64,000 bases of DNA from Pseudomonadota bacterium (GTDB lineage: Bacteria; Pseudomonadota; Gammaproteobacteria; Xanthomonadales; Wenzhouxiangellaceae), in the NCBI GenBank assembly GCA_013285445.1, contig CP053448.1, positions 1,240,001 through 1,304,000 of the forward strand, in the 5' to 3' direction. Both the position numbers and the translations under genes were made by a program. Shown piece by piece: positions 56,788 to 64,000 of this stretch (within the stretch, counting starts at the first letter, position 1; every line of letters starts with the position of its first letter). The notes under the pieces are model-generated. The model was not told the DNA's origin and made no database searches. It was given only the letters and a program-made list of their open reading frames with translations.

Positions 56788-58782
56788 GTGGCTGGTATCG
56801 ACTCTCTAGAGGACGTGTTGCTGGTCCATCCCGATCGCGAGCAGGGTTTTCGCCCCGAATTGCAGGGGCTGCGAGCGTGGGCAGTCATGCTGGTGGTGGC
56901 CTTCCATGTGCTGCCTGAAGGGGTGCCTGCGGGCTATATCGGGGTTGATGTATTTTTTGTATTGTCGGGTTACCTGATTACCGGCCTGCTGCTGCGTGAC
57001 TATCGGCGTAGCGGCCGGATTCACTTCGGTGCCTTCTACCTGCGTCGTCTCAAAAGACTCTTTCCTGCGCTGATCCTGGTGCTGTTTGCGGGAAACGCAA
57101 TCGCCTGGCTGGTGTTGTCGCCGGGCGAATATGCGCAGGTGGTCAAGTCGACACCCTTCGCTGCGTTCTGGGTCAGCAACTTCTATTTCACGTTTCAGGC
57201 CGCCGAGTACTTCAATGAACTCGGCACCCAGGATTTATTCCTGCATACCTGGTCTTTAGGGCTCGAAGAGCAATTCTACCTGGTCTGGCCATGGTTCTTG
57301 CTGCTCCTTCTGTTCTTATCGCAGCGCCTCGGCAGGTCGTGGTTTCCGGTTGTCGGCCTGTCAGTAGTTGTCGGCTGGAGTCTCTTGCTCAGCGGTGCTG
57401 CGAGCGATGACAGGCCCCTGATGTCGTTTTATCTGTTGCCGACGCGTGCCTGGCAGTTTGGTCTGGGCGCACTGGTTGTTTTTTTGGCGCGCTGCCAGTT
57501 GCGCAGGCAGGCAGGCGAAATGGGGGCTATCGCGCTTCGCGGCGGCGGCTTGATGCTGATCCTGGCGTCAGCATTTCTGATTCCGCGCGATGCAATCTAT
57601 CCGGGATTCTGGAGTCTGTTGCCCTCGCTGGGTGCCGTCGCGGTCATTCTCGGGGATCACAGCCAGCCGCGCCGGCGACTTGGCCTCCTGGGTCAATCTG
57701 CCCTGGTCTGGCTCGGTGACCGCTCTTATGCGATTTATCTGTGGCACTTTCCACTGATCGGGATCGTGAACCTGCTGGTGCCGGAGACTCGTCTGATTGA
57801 CGCGTTTGGCCTGATCTTGTTGACCCTGTTGCTGGCGCATCTGTCTTATTCGTTGGTCGAGCTGCCGTTCTGGAGAGGTCGATACAGGGAACTGGCGCCA
57901 AGACCGGCGCTCCTGGGTGTCATCGCGCTGGGGTTGGCTGCGTCCACCGGATCAGCAACGCTGGCCCAGAGGGCGATCCTCGGCACCGAATTGGCACAAC
58001 GGGAAGCGGCCTGGCGCAGCGACGTACCGCCTCTGCACTTCTGTGACAGCTGGTATCGGAGCGCGGATCTTGAGCCGTGCATATTCGGGCGCAAGGAGGC
58101 AAGTCCGGAGCGAACAATCGTCTTGCTTGGCGACAGTATCGGCGTACAGTGGTTTTCGCTTTTTGACAAGGCGTACGCAGACAAAGGCTGGCGACTGGTC
58201 GTTCTGACCAAGTCCGCCTGTCCGATGGTCGATGCGCCGTATTACTACGATCGTATTCGCCGGCGTTTCCGGGTTTGCGAGCAATGGCGGCAGGCTGCGA
58301 TTGAGTGGATTGCAAAACAAGAGCCCGCGTGGCTGGTGCTGGGCAGTTCTCTGGACTACCCGCTTTCGAGGGACACCTGGACGAGAGCCACCCGGCGGCT
58401 GCTGCAGGCACTGGCGCCCAGTGTCGGTCGCATCACGCTGCTGATGGGGACACCTGGGCTGGGTTTTGACGGGCCGGGTTGTGTCGCCCGCAGCCGACAG
58501 TCCGAGACCCGGCTGGCGCTTCAGTTCTGCGCGGCAGACTACGACTGGCGGACCTTTGATCAGGTAAAGGCTGCTCTGCAGGCGGCCGTGCTGACGGTTG
58601 AAAATGCACGGCTGGTCGATTTGTCCACGCTGGTCTGCCCGCGACGGCAGTGCAGTGCGGTGTGGCCTGATGGCCAAGTCGTTTTTCGTGACAGCCAGCA
58701 TCTGCGCGACAGTTTTGTCCGCGAACATGGTGCCGAGGCGATTCGGATGCTCGATGGGCCGAATGCGGGCGCGGACAGGTAA
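56788..58782 (+). CDS. OafA/YrhL-type acyltransferase with C-terminal SGNH domain
   Basis: 664 residues. The N-terminal acyltransferase-3 domain of about ten spans (RPELQGLRAWAVMLVVAFHV with the catalytic His, GYIGVDVFFVLSGYLITGLL, FLHTWSLGLEEQFYLVWPWF, SYAIYLWHFPLIGI) moves acyl groups across the membrane. The C-terminal SGNH part has block I IVLLGDSIGVQWFS and the Asp-His pair near the end (RDSQHLRDSFVREHGAEAI). Such proteins O-acetylate polysaccharide, LPS or peptidoglycan. GTG start at 56788. Placed between pilB and pilA, near the glycan genes, so pilin-linked or surface glycan is a possible substrate (inference). Confidence 0.88.
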   Translation: MAGIDSLEDVLLVHPDREQGFRPELQGLRAWAVMLVVAFHVLPEGVPAGYIGVDVFFVLSGYLITGLLLRDYRRSGRIHFGAFYLRRLKRLFPALILVLFAGNAIAWLVLSPGEYAQVVKSTPFAAFWVSNFYFTFQAAEYFNELGTQDLFLHTWSLGLEEQFYLVWPWFLLLLLFLSQRLGRSWFPVVGLSVVVGWSLLLSGAASDDRPLMSFYLLPTRAWQFGLGALVVFLARCQLRRQAGEMGAIALRGGGLMLILASAFLIPRDAIYPGFWSLLPSLGAVAVILGDHSQPRRRLGLLGQSALVWLGDRSYAIYLWHFPLIGIVNLLVPETRLIDAFGLILLTLLLAHLSYSLVELPFWRGRYRELAPRPALLGVIALGLAASTGSATLAQRAILGTELAQREAAWRSDVPPLHFCDSWYRSADLEPCIFGRKEASPERTIVLLGDSIGVQWFSLFDKAYADKGWRLVVLTKSACPMVDAPYYYDRIRRRFRVCEQWRQAAIEWIAKQEPAWLVLGSSLDYPLSRDTWTRATRRLLQALAPSVGRITLLMGTPGLGFDGPGCVARSRQSETRLALQFCAADYDWRTFDQVKAALQAAVLTVENARLVDLSTLVCPRRQCSAVWPDGQVVFRDSQHLRDSFVREHGAEAIRMLDGPNAGADR

Positions 58783-58830
58783 GCCTTGCATTGGGTGACT
58801 CGTTTCGGAAAGGCTGGGTTTTGCCGCAAA

Positions 58831-58855
58831 CTGTCATAAGGTGACAAATTTTGTC
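58831..58855 (+). promoter_or_regulatory. Candidate PilR-binding sites upstream of pilA
   Basis: CTGTC (58831), TGACA (TGTCA on the other strand, 58842-58846) and TTGTC (58851) cluster 100-125 bp before the sigma-54 promoter, where PilR binds TGTC motifs in Pseudomonas. Another GACAC lies at 58933. Confidence 0.4.
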
Positions 58856-58956
58856 ATTCAAGCGCGCCGTGTGCCTGCGTTTTTGGGGCTTGAACTGTGA
58901 TGCGGTTCCGGGCGAGAATCAGCGTCGAGGCTGACACCTAGGTTGCAAAGTTCTGT

Positions 58957-58972
58957 TGGCACGCTTTGTGCA
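58957..58972 (+). promoter_or_regulatory. Sigma-54 promoter of pilA
   Basis: TGGCACG at 58957-58963 and GTGCA at 58968-58972 give the -24 GG and -12 GC with exactly ten bases between, one mismatch from consensus (GTGC for TTGC). It lies about 80 bp before the ATG, as in pilA genes driven by RpoN/PilR. Confidence 0.8.
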
Positions 58973-59052
58973 GCTCTATACTTGCTTCTGTCACCCTTGC
59001 GCTGGGCCAGGGACGAGGGCAGGTTTTCAAACCCAATCCAATGGAGATCAAG

Positions 59053-59481
59053 ATGAATACAATTCGCAAGCAATCCGGTTTTACGCTCATCGAACTGATG
59101 ATCGTTATCGCCATCCTGGCCATTCTGCTGGCTATCGCGATTCCGGCCTATCAGGACTACTCGATCCGCGCCCGCGTTTCGGAAGGCCTCAATATGGCGT
59201 CCTCGGCCAAGATGGCCGTCAGTGAGCACCGGCTCAGCGAGGGCACCTTCCCGGGTGACAATGCGACTGCCGGCTACGAGACGGGCGTGAGTTCGCTGGT
59301 GGCCTCGATCGTGGTCGGTGGCAATGGTGTGATCACGGTCACTTATTCCAGTATTGCCACGCTCGGTGATGCGGCTGGAGACACCCTTACATTGACTCCG
59401 ACATTCTCGGGTACGGCAGTGATTTGGTCGTGTGCTACAGGTACGATCGAAGACAAATTCGTGCCGGCCGAGTGCCGCTGA
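59053..59481 (+). CDS. pilA: Type IV major pilin PilA
   Basis: 142 residues. ATG 59053 (GGAGAT upstream) gives leader MNTIRKQSG, cleavage after Gly9, mature FTLIELMIVIAILAILLAIA with Glu+5 and the long hydrophobic helix. It is followed by IPAYQDYSIRARVSEGLNMA. The C-terminal D-region is closed by two cysteines (IWSCATGTI and VPAECR). It ends in Arg rather than the Ser that is O-glycosylated in some pilins. Substrate of PilD and PilB/C encoded upstream. A sigma-54 promoter and a strong terminator make it monocistronic. Confidence 0.96.
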   Translation: MNTIRKQSGFTLIELMIVIAILAILLAIAIPAYQDYSIRARVSEGLNMASSAKMAVSEHRLSEGTFPGDNATAGYETGVSSLVASIVVGGNGVITVTYSSIATLGDAAGDTLTLTPTFSGTAVIWSCATGTIEDKFVPAECR

Positions 59482-59502
59482 TCCTGGCATTCCGTTCTGA
59501 CG

Positions 59503-59533
59503 AAAACCCCGGCCTTGCGCCGGGGTTTTTTTT
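59503..59533 (+). terminator. Strong intrinsic terminator of pilA
   Basis: CCCCGGC (59507-59513), loop CTTGC, GCCGGGG (59519-59525), then eight Ts. Four As before the stem can extend pairing with the Ts, so it may work from both sides. Confidence 0.9.
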
Positions 59534-59575
59534 GAGCGGACTTCTGACAAAACGTGCTTTGACGATCGTAAACAG

Positions 59576-61567
59576 GTGTTCCACTTGAGCAGCCTGCTCC
59601 AAACCAGGACTCGGACCAACATCGTCCCCGCACTTGCAGTGCTGCTGGGCCTGGTGATGTGCTATCTGGTCTACCTGCCCGGCCTGCACGGGCCGTTGCT
59701 GCTGGACGACCAGGCCAACCTGGCTGAGGTCAATGCTTTCCTGGAAGGTGAAAAGACTGCCCGGGCGGTGATCTTCGACAACCGCTCCGGCCCCCTCGGG
59801 CGCCCGGTCGCCATGGCAACGTTTGTGCTTGATGCCAGCCTGTGGGGTGAGAGCGTCTGGTATTTCAAGCACACCAATCTGGTCATTCATCTGGTGACTG
59901 GCCTGATGGTCTATCTGCTTGCCAGCCTGCTGCTGCGCACAACACATCAGGACAGCTCGGCAGCCTGGCGAGCTGCCCTCATTGCGATAATCTGGCTGGC
60001 GCTGCCAATCCATGCCAGCACCGTACTCTACCTGGTCCAGCGAATGGCCCAGTTGAGTGCCCTGTTCATGGTTGCCGGATTGTGTGCGTATGTCGGCGGT
60101 CGAGTGCTGCTCGAGCGTGGTCGGTATTCAGGCCTGCTGCTCATATGGGCCGGAGTGCCTGTTCTGACGGTGTTGGCGGCGCTGTCGAAGGAAAACGGGC
60201 TACTGGTGCCCGCGCTGGCTGCGGCGATCGAGTTGTTCTGGTTTCGGCGGGGGAACTGGTTTCAACCCCCCGCTTCCCGCGGTCGGCGATGGATTGACGG
60301 GTTCTTCGTGGCCTTCCTGCTGATGCCCGGTTTGCTTGCAGTGATCTGGCTGTTGAGCAATCCGGACCGTCTGACCGGTGGTTACTTGTTACGGGATTTC
60401 AGCCTGTGGGAACGCTTGCTCACCCAGCCCCGGGTGCTGTGGGACTACGTATCCAGCATCCTGCTGCCCAACGGGCCGAGGCTCGGGATCTTCCACGATC
60501 ATTTTCCAGTGTCACATAACCTCTGGTCGCCGCTGACTACACTACCGGCCTTGTTGGCGTGGCTCGGCGTTATCGTTGCTGTCTGGTTGTTGCGACGCAA
60601 ATCGCCGCTGTTCGCCGGCGGTATGGCATTGTTTCTGGTCGGACATGTGATGGAGTCATCGATTTGGCCACTGGAAATCTACTTCGAGCACCGCAATTAC
60701 TTGCCGAGTATCGGTCTGCTGCTGGCAGTAGTGGGAATCGTCGAATGCGTTGCGTCCAGGATGTCAGTGCCAACAGCGGGTTTCCGGGTTACCGGTCTGT
60801 CTTTGCTGGTTGTGTTGCCCCTCGTCTATCTGGGCACGACCTATGGCCGCGCCTTCGTCTGGTCGGACAGCAGAATGTTCTACTCGTCGCAATACGAGGT
60901 CTATCCGGAATCGGTACGGCTGAACTCCTACCTGCTGGGCTTTGCCATGAACGCTGGCGACCTGGATGGCGCGCTTGATCATATCGAACAAATGGACACC
61001 AGCAGGCCCGGCGGTGAGAAACGAATGGCACCGACCTTATGGCGTTTTCTGGCCTATTGCGCGGTGGACCAGTCGCCGCCAGACGATTTGTACACGCAAT
61101 TCGAGTCCAGGGCCAGCGGCAAGATCTTTACCTACGACATGGTCGCCTGGCAGGAGCTTTCCGAGGCGATCGAGGCCGGCGACTGCCCGGGCCTGGATGT
61201 GGCCCGGCTGGTGGCCTTGAGCGGGCGCTGGCTCGAGCGTACCTCACTGCCAGACAGCATGCATCAGGTGTGGCGGACTCGTTACTACCGCGCGCGGCTC
61301 CTGGCAGCGCTGGCCCGCTATGAGCGGTCGCGAAAGGAAGGTGAAAAGGCCTGGGTCGACTCCGCCTACAATCGCGGTATTGGCGTATTTGTCTTCCAGA
61401 TCAACGCCACGCTGGAGAACTGGGCGCGATGCGCAGAGGTTCTGCGCCGACTCGAGCGGTCCGAGGGTGCCGGCGACCTGCGGTTCGATCAGGCCGTGGA
61501 GACCTTCAGAAATGCCCTGCAGGACAAGAACCTCGAGTCCCCGGTGGGTGTTGATCTGGAGTCCTGA
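59576..61567 (+). CDS. Polytopic GT-C-like membrane protein, possible pilin or surface glycosyltransferase
   Basis: 663 residues. About ten membrane spans (NIVPALAVLLGLVMCYLVYL, HLVTGLMVYLLASLLL, GLLLIWAGVPVLTVLAALSK, FFVAFLLMPGLLAVIWLL, TAGFRVTGLSLLVVLPLVYL). An acidic first loop, GLHGPLLLDDQANLAEVNAF, is like the Asp motif of GT-C and TMTC/PMT enzymes that use lipid-linked sugars. The last 220 residues are soluble and helical (GFAMNAGDLDGALDHIEQMD). GTG start at 59576; TTG 59585 possible. It follows pilA in the position of pilin-modifying genes elsewhere. Function inferred, not proven. Confidence 0.7.
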   Translation: MFHLSSLLQTRTRTNIVPALAVLLGLVMCYLVYLPGLHGPLLLDDQANLAEVNAFLEGEKTARAVIFDNRSGPLGRPVAMATFVLDASLWGESVWYFKHTNLVIHLVTGLMVYLLASLLLRTTHQDSSAAWRAALIAIIWLALPIHASTVLYLVQRMAQLSALFMVAGLCAYVGGRVLLERGRYSGLLLIWAGVPVLTVLAALSKENGLLVPALAAAIELFWFRRGNWFQPPASRGRRWIDGFFVAFLLMPGLLAVIWLLSNPDRLTGGYLLRDFSLWERLLTQPRVLWDYVSSILLPNGPRLGIFHDHFPVSHNLWSPLTTLPALLAWLGVIVAVWLLRRKSPLFAGGMALFLVGHVMESSIWPLEIYFEHRNYLPSIGLLLAVVGIVECVASRMSVPTAGFRVTGLSLLVVLPLVYLGTTYGRAFVWSDSRMFYSSQYEVYPESVRLNSYLLGFAMNAGDLDGALDHIEQMDTSRPGGEKRMAPTLWRFLAYCAVDQSPPDDLYTQFESRASGKIFTYDMVAWQELSEAIEAGDCPGLDVARLVALSGRWLERTSLPDSMHQVWRTRYYRARLLAALARYERSRKEGEKAWVDSAYNRGIGVFVFQINATLENWARCAEVLRRLERSEGAGDLRFDQAVETFRNALQDKNLESPVGVDLES

Positions 61568-61783
61568 AAGCCCATCCCGTGTTGCTTGTCAGTGCGAATC
61601 CAGCATGAGTTTTAACAAGGAACCAGATCCCTGAATCCATCGGCAAAAGCCGCCAAGCGTCGATCTGCGTGAGCGCCTGGACGAGCCATTTCTGGTGTGC
61701 TGCCCCGGCCCGGGCATTTGGGTACACTAACACCGTAGGTTCAGACAACCGTTCAATGGCCTGACTGGCTGGAGACGCTCGAC

Positions 61784-62941
61784 TTGCCCGACGACTTTCT
61801 GATTTTTGGCAGCCCGCAGATCGGTGAAGAAGAAATTGCCGAAGTCGAGGCGTGCCTCCGTTCCGGATGGCTGGGTACGGGTCCGCGTGTGGCGCGGTTC
61901 GAGCGTGATTTCGCGGCCTACAAGGGTGTCAGTCCTCAACAGGCTGCTGCAGTGAATTCCTGCACTGCGGCCCTGCAGGTCAGCATGATCGCGGCCGATC
62001 TGGATCCGGGGGCCGAGGTCATCACCACGCCATTGACCTTCTGCGCGACGGTCAATTCCATCATTCACGCCGGTCTAACTCCAGTGCTTGCCGATGTCGA
62101 TCCCGTTACGCAGTGCATCTCACCGGCAGCCATTGAGGCCGCCATCACACCGCGCACCCAGGCTATCGTTCCGGTTCACTTCGCTGGCAGGCCGTGTGAG
62201 ATGGATGAAATCATGCGAATTGCGGACAAGCATGGCCTGATTGTGATCGAGGACTGCGCCCATGCTATCGAAACCGAATACAAGGGTAGGAAAGTAGGAA
62301 CCTTCGGCGACTTTGGCTGCTTCAGTTTCTACGTCACCAAGAACGTGGTCACCGGCGAGGGCGGTATGATCGTTGGCCGTAGTGAGGAACACATTGCAAG
62401 GGCCAAGGTGTTGGCCTTGCATGGAATGAGCAAGGATGCCTGGCACCGCTTCGGTGACAAGGGCTATAAGCACTATCAGGTCGTTGAGTGTGGCTTCAAA
62501 TTCAACATGATGGATCTGCAGGCCGCATTGGGCCTGCATCAACTGGCAAGGGTCGAAGATAATTGGAAACGTCGACAGAGAATCTGGCGGTTCTATGAGA
62601 AGCAGCTAAGGTCTACAGACTTGGCCCTCCCGAACGATACTGATGACTCAGATAGACATGGGTACCACTTGTTTACGGTTCTTGTCGATGAGGTATCGGC
62701 TGGGATCTCTCGAGACGGCTTTGTTGAAGCAATGAACAAACATGGAGTAGGTACAGGCGTTCACTACAGGTCTATTCCCGAGCATCCTTACTATCAGCAG
62801 CACTTCGGCTGGACACCAAAGCGATGGCCAATTGCTATGGATATCGGCCGAAAGACCGTCAGCCTGCCACTGTCTCCGTCATTGGACGAGGGAGAGCTAT
62901 CTCGAGTCATAACCGCAATCAACAGCACTTTGGCTGGCTAA
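61784..62941 (+). CDS. DegT/DnrJ/EryC1/StrS-type sugar aminotransferase
   Basis: 385 residues. PLP enzyme that aminates a keto-sugar nucleotide for surface glycan or LPS building blocks. Motifs: FGSPQIGEEEIAEVEACLRS, GWLGTGPRVARFERDFAAYK, AVNSCTAALQVSMIAADL, VIEDCAHAIETEYKGRKVGT (Asp binding the cofactor) and the Schiff-base lysine in FSFYVTKNVVTGEGGM. Its tail reads GVGTGVHYRSIPEHPYYQQH. The TTG start at 61784 follows GGAGAC; no ATG fits. A 216-bp gap before it shows only a possible -10 (TACACT, 61723-61728). The last 300 bases become AT-richer. Confidence 0.92.
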   Translation: MPDDFLIFGSPQIGEEEIAEVEACLRSGWLGTGPRVARFERDFAAYKGVSPQQAAAVNSCTAALQVSMIAADLDPGAEVITTPLTFCATVNSIIHAGLTPVLADVDPVTQCISPAAIEAAITPRTQAIVPVHFAGRPCEMDEIMRIADKHGLIVIEDCAHAIETEYKGRKVGTFGDFGCFSFYVTKNVVTGEGGMIVGRSEEHIARAKVLALHGMSKDAWHRFGDKGYKHYQVVECGFKFNMMDLQAALGLHQLARVEDNWKRRQRIWRFYEKQLRSTDLALPNDTDDSDRHGYHLFTVLVDEVSAGISRDGFVEAMNKHGVGTGVHYRSIPEHPYYQQHFGWTPKRWPIAMDIGRKTVSLPLSPSLDEGELSRVITAINSTLAG

Positions 62942-62947
62942 GGACGA

Positions 62948-63727
62948 TTGGGCCGTGGCCGGATGCAAGGATATACTGAAATCGGTGGCACCGTGCTTGG
63001 ACGGCTAATCAATCTGTTGCTTCAGCAGTTTGGCTACAGGCTGAGCAAGATAGATCGTGGTGCTCCGAACCACCTTCAAGACTTGCTCAGTGAGCTTGAT
63101 CTTGGCTTGAAGCCACTGGTTTTGGACGTTGGTGCGAATACAGGGCAGACTATAGACGCAGTTCGGAGCGTTTATCCGGACGCGCGAGTTCATAGCTTTG
63201 AGCCGGACCCAGATCTGAGTCTGCTCCTTGACGATAAGTACACTCATGAGGTCGGTATTGATATTCACCCCATAGCTTTGTCCAACAGCATCGGAAAAGC
63301 TCGGTTCTACCGGAACGTTCGATCCGATTTAAACTCCCTTTTTCAGCTCAGGGCGTCATCGGTCGGAAGGTTCGGCCGAGCGAAAGATGTCATCAATGTC
63401 CAAACATTAACGGGGGATGATTTTCTCGAGACCGCAGGCATTGATGATATCGGTTTGCTAAAGGTAGATGTTCAGGGGGCGGAGTTGCAAGTGTTCGAAG
63501 GTTTCTCCTCAGCGATCGATCAGGGCAGGTTTGCCTGGATTGTCGTTGAAGTCTCGTTTGACGGTCCGTATGTCGAAGCTCAAAGCTTCAATCAGCTACA
63601 GGCGCTTCTATCGAATCGTTATCAGATGTATACAGCGTTTGGACTGACGTACAATAAGTCTTATGCGCTCAACCAATGTGACCTTGTTTACAAGCGCATC
63701 AAGGATACGAATGCTCATTCTGCCTGA
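62948..63727 (+). CDS. FkbM family methyltransferase
   Basis: 259 residues. SAM-dependent O-methyltransferase of the FkbM type, commonly methylating sugars in surface polysaccharides. Motif I is LVLDVGANTGQTIDAVRSVY, followed by ARVHSFEPDPDLSLLL, IHPIALSNSIGKARFYRNV and the family block IGLLKVDVQGAELQVFEGFS, then WIVVEVSFDGPY. TTG start at 62948 after AGGA (six bases from the previous stop); ATG 62963 is the alternative. Codon use and base content are visibly more AT-rich than the first 60 kb. Confidence 0.9.
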   Translation: MGRGRMQGYTEIGGTVLGRLINLLLQQFGYRLSKIDRGAPNHLQDLLSELDLGLKPLVLDVGANTGQTIDAVRSVYPDARVHSFEPDPDLSLLLDDKYTHEVGIDIHPIALSNSIGKARFYRNVRSDLNSLFQLRASSVGRFGRAKDVINVQTLTGDDFLETAGIDDIGLLKVDVQGAELQVFEGFSSAIDQGRFAWIVVEVSFDGPYVEAQSFNQLQALLSNRYQMYTAFGLTYNKSYALNQCDLVYKRIKDTNAHSA

Positions 63728-63744
63728 ATTCAAAGTTATCGCCA

Positions 63745-64000
63745 GTGTTTGATCTCCACAAGGCATCAGTCAAGAAGACCATCAAACGCAGCCTTTTGAT
63801 AATAGGTATCGCGTTCATTGGCATTTTGGCTTACACAAGTTGGGATGTTCTCCTTGCCAATATCCAACGTGCCAATACGTTTTTTCTGATCTCAAGTGTC
63901 GTACTGGCCATCTCAGGTCTTTTCATCAACGGCGTGTATTTTCAGACGCTTCTACTCAAGCATGGCTGTGAGGCCCATGCTTCGGATGGGGTCAAGGCAT
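63745..64000 (+). CDS. Membrane protein, N-terminal fragment (flippase-like domain, tentative)
   Basis: Open frame from GTG 63745 to the window end, 85 codons. A basic head (VFDLHKASVKKTIKR) precedes hydrophobic segments SLLIIGIAFIGILAYTSWDV and FFLISSVVLAISGLFINGVY, then FQTLLLKHGCEAHASDGVKA. The start of YbhN/AglD-type lysylphosphatidylglycerol-synthase-like (flippase-like) proteins looks similar, and such genes occur in glycan clusters, but 85 residues are too few to be sure. Confidence 0.55.
   Translation, partial: MFDLHKASVKKTIKRSLLIIGIAFIGILAYTSWDVLLANIQRANTFFLISSVVLAISGLFINGVYFQTLLLKHGCEAHASDGVKA

Noticed and set aside
61506..61748. 80-codon minus-strand frame in the gap before the DegT gene
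   Set aside because: Mostly antisense to the 59576 gene; no start signal or similarity seen.

Overview
The window is GC-rich DNA from a free-living gammaproteobacterium. Gene content points to the Xanthomonadales/Chromatiales side, possibly something like Wenzhouxiangella: methionine synthase split into two genes, a PsrA-type TetR next to fadE, long PstC/PstA forms, many TTG/GTG starts, GTAG-headed REP elements, and TWFxP...WFTYD C-terminal repeats on a secreted peptidase. The genus is an inference from family knowledge, not read from a marker gene.

Layout. 1-4.1 kb (minus): 5' part of fadE, a PsrA-like regulator broken by a frameshift in a G6 tract, a GspH/FimT pseudopilin, yceH and an aspartate aminotransferase. 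4.2-8.6 kb: uvrB (+), a degraded DJ-1/PfpI remnant, then a TonB-dependent receptor (-). 8.7-13.9 kb: a zinc-binding membrane protein (-), divergent from a membrane-anchored unknown protein coupled to a secreted M14 carboxypeptidase. 14-19 kb (minus): proA, proB and a DUF4156 lipoprotein form an operon, followed by a second TonB receptor with a dyad over its promoter. 19.2-20.9 kb: a three-domain rhodanese with SufE. 20.9-23.8 kb (minus): a translationally coupled GntR(YtrA)/ABC-2 transporter operon with an operator over its promoter. 24-25.3 kb: FKBP isomerase and YaiL. 25.3-25.6 kb: REP elements and an 81-bp tandem repeat. 25.6-30.3 kb (minus): SahR-like ArsR-methyltransferase, metH-N and metH-C, behind a 28-bp dyad. 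30.4-33 kb: gloB divergent from yafS-rnhA-dnaQ. 33-37.5 kb: mltF, gltX, zur and a WYL regulator. 37.6-46.4 kb: complete phoB-phoR-pstS-pstC-pstA-pstB-phoU regulon with two PHO boxes. 46.5-51 kb: a 59-aa membrane ORF, a class III aminotransferase (-), rplY, pth and ychF. 51.07-52.54 kb: a 1.46-kb array of 12 + 11 alternating inverted REP hairpins. 52.6-59.5 kb: pilD, pilC and pilB (-), an acyltransferase-SGNH gene, and pilA with a sigma-54 promoter and intrinsic terminator. 59.6-64 kb: a GT-C-like membrane protein, then the start of a surface-glycan cluster (DegT aminotransferase, FkbM methyltransferase, partial membrane protein) with falling GC.

How the parts fit. Several compact regulons carry a visible regulator and site: PsrA-like/fadE (fatty-acid oxidation), GntR/ABC, the ArsR-methyltransferase with split MetH (methyl cycle), PhoBR/Pst, and sigma-54-driven pilA with assembly genes. 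Both REP clusters lie between convergent genes. No tRNA, rRNA, CRISPR array, prophage or IS transposase was seen. No RAYT transposase for the REPs is present in the window. The most unusual items are the REPIN-like array, the frameshifted PsrA-like gene, the ArsR-methyltransferase/metH unit with its dyad and missing conventional start, and the coiled-coil and beta-rich periplasmic insertions in the Pst permeases.
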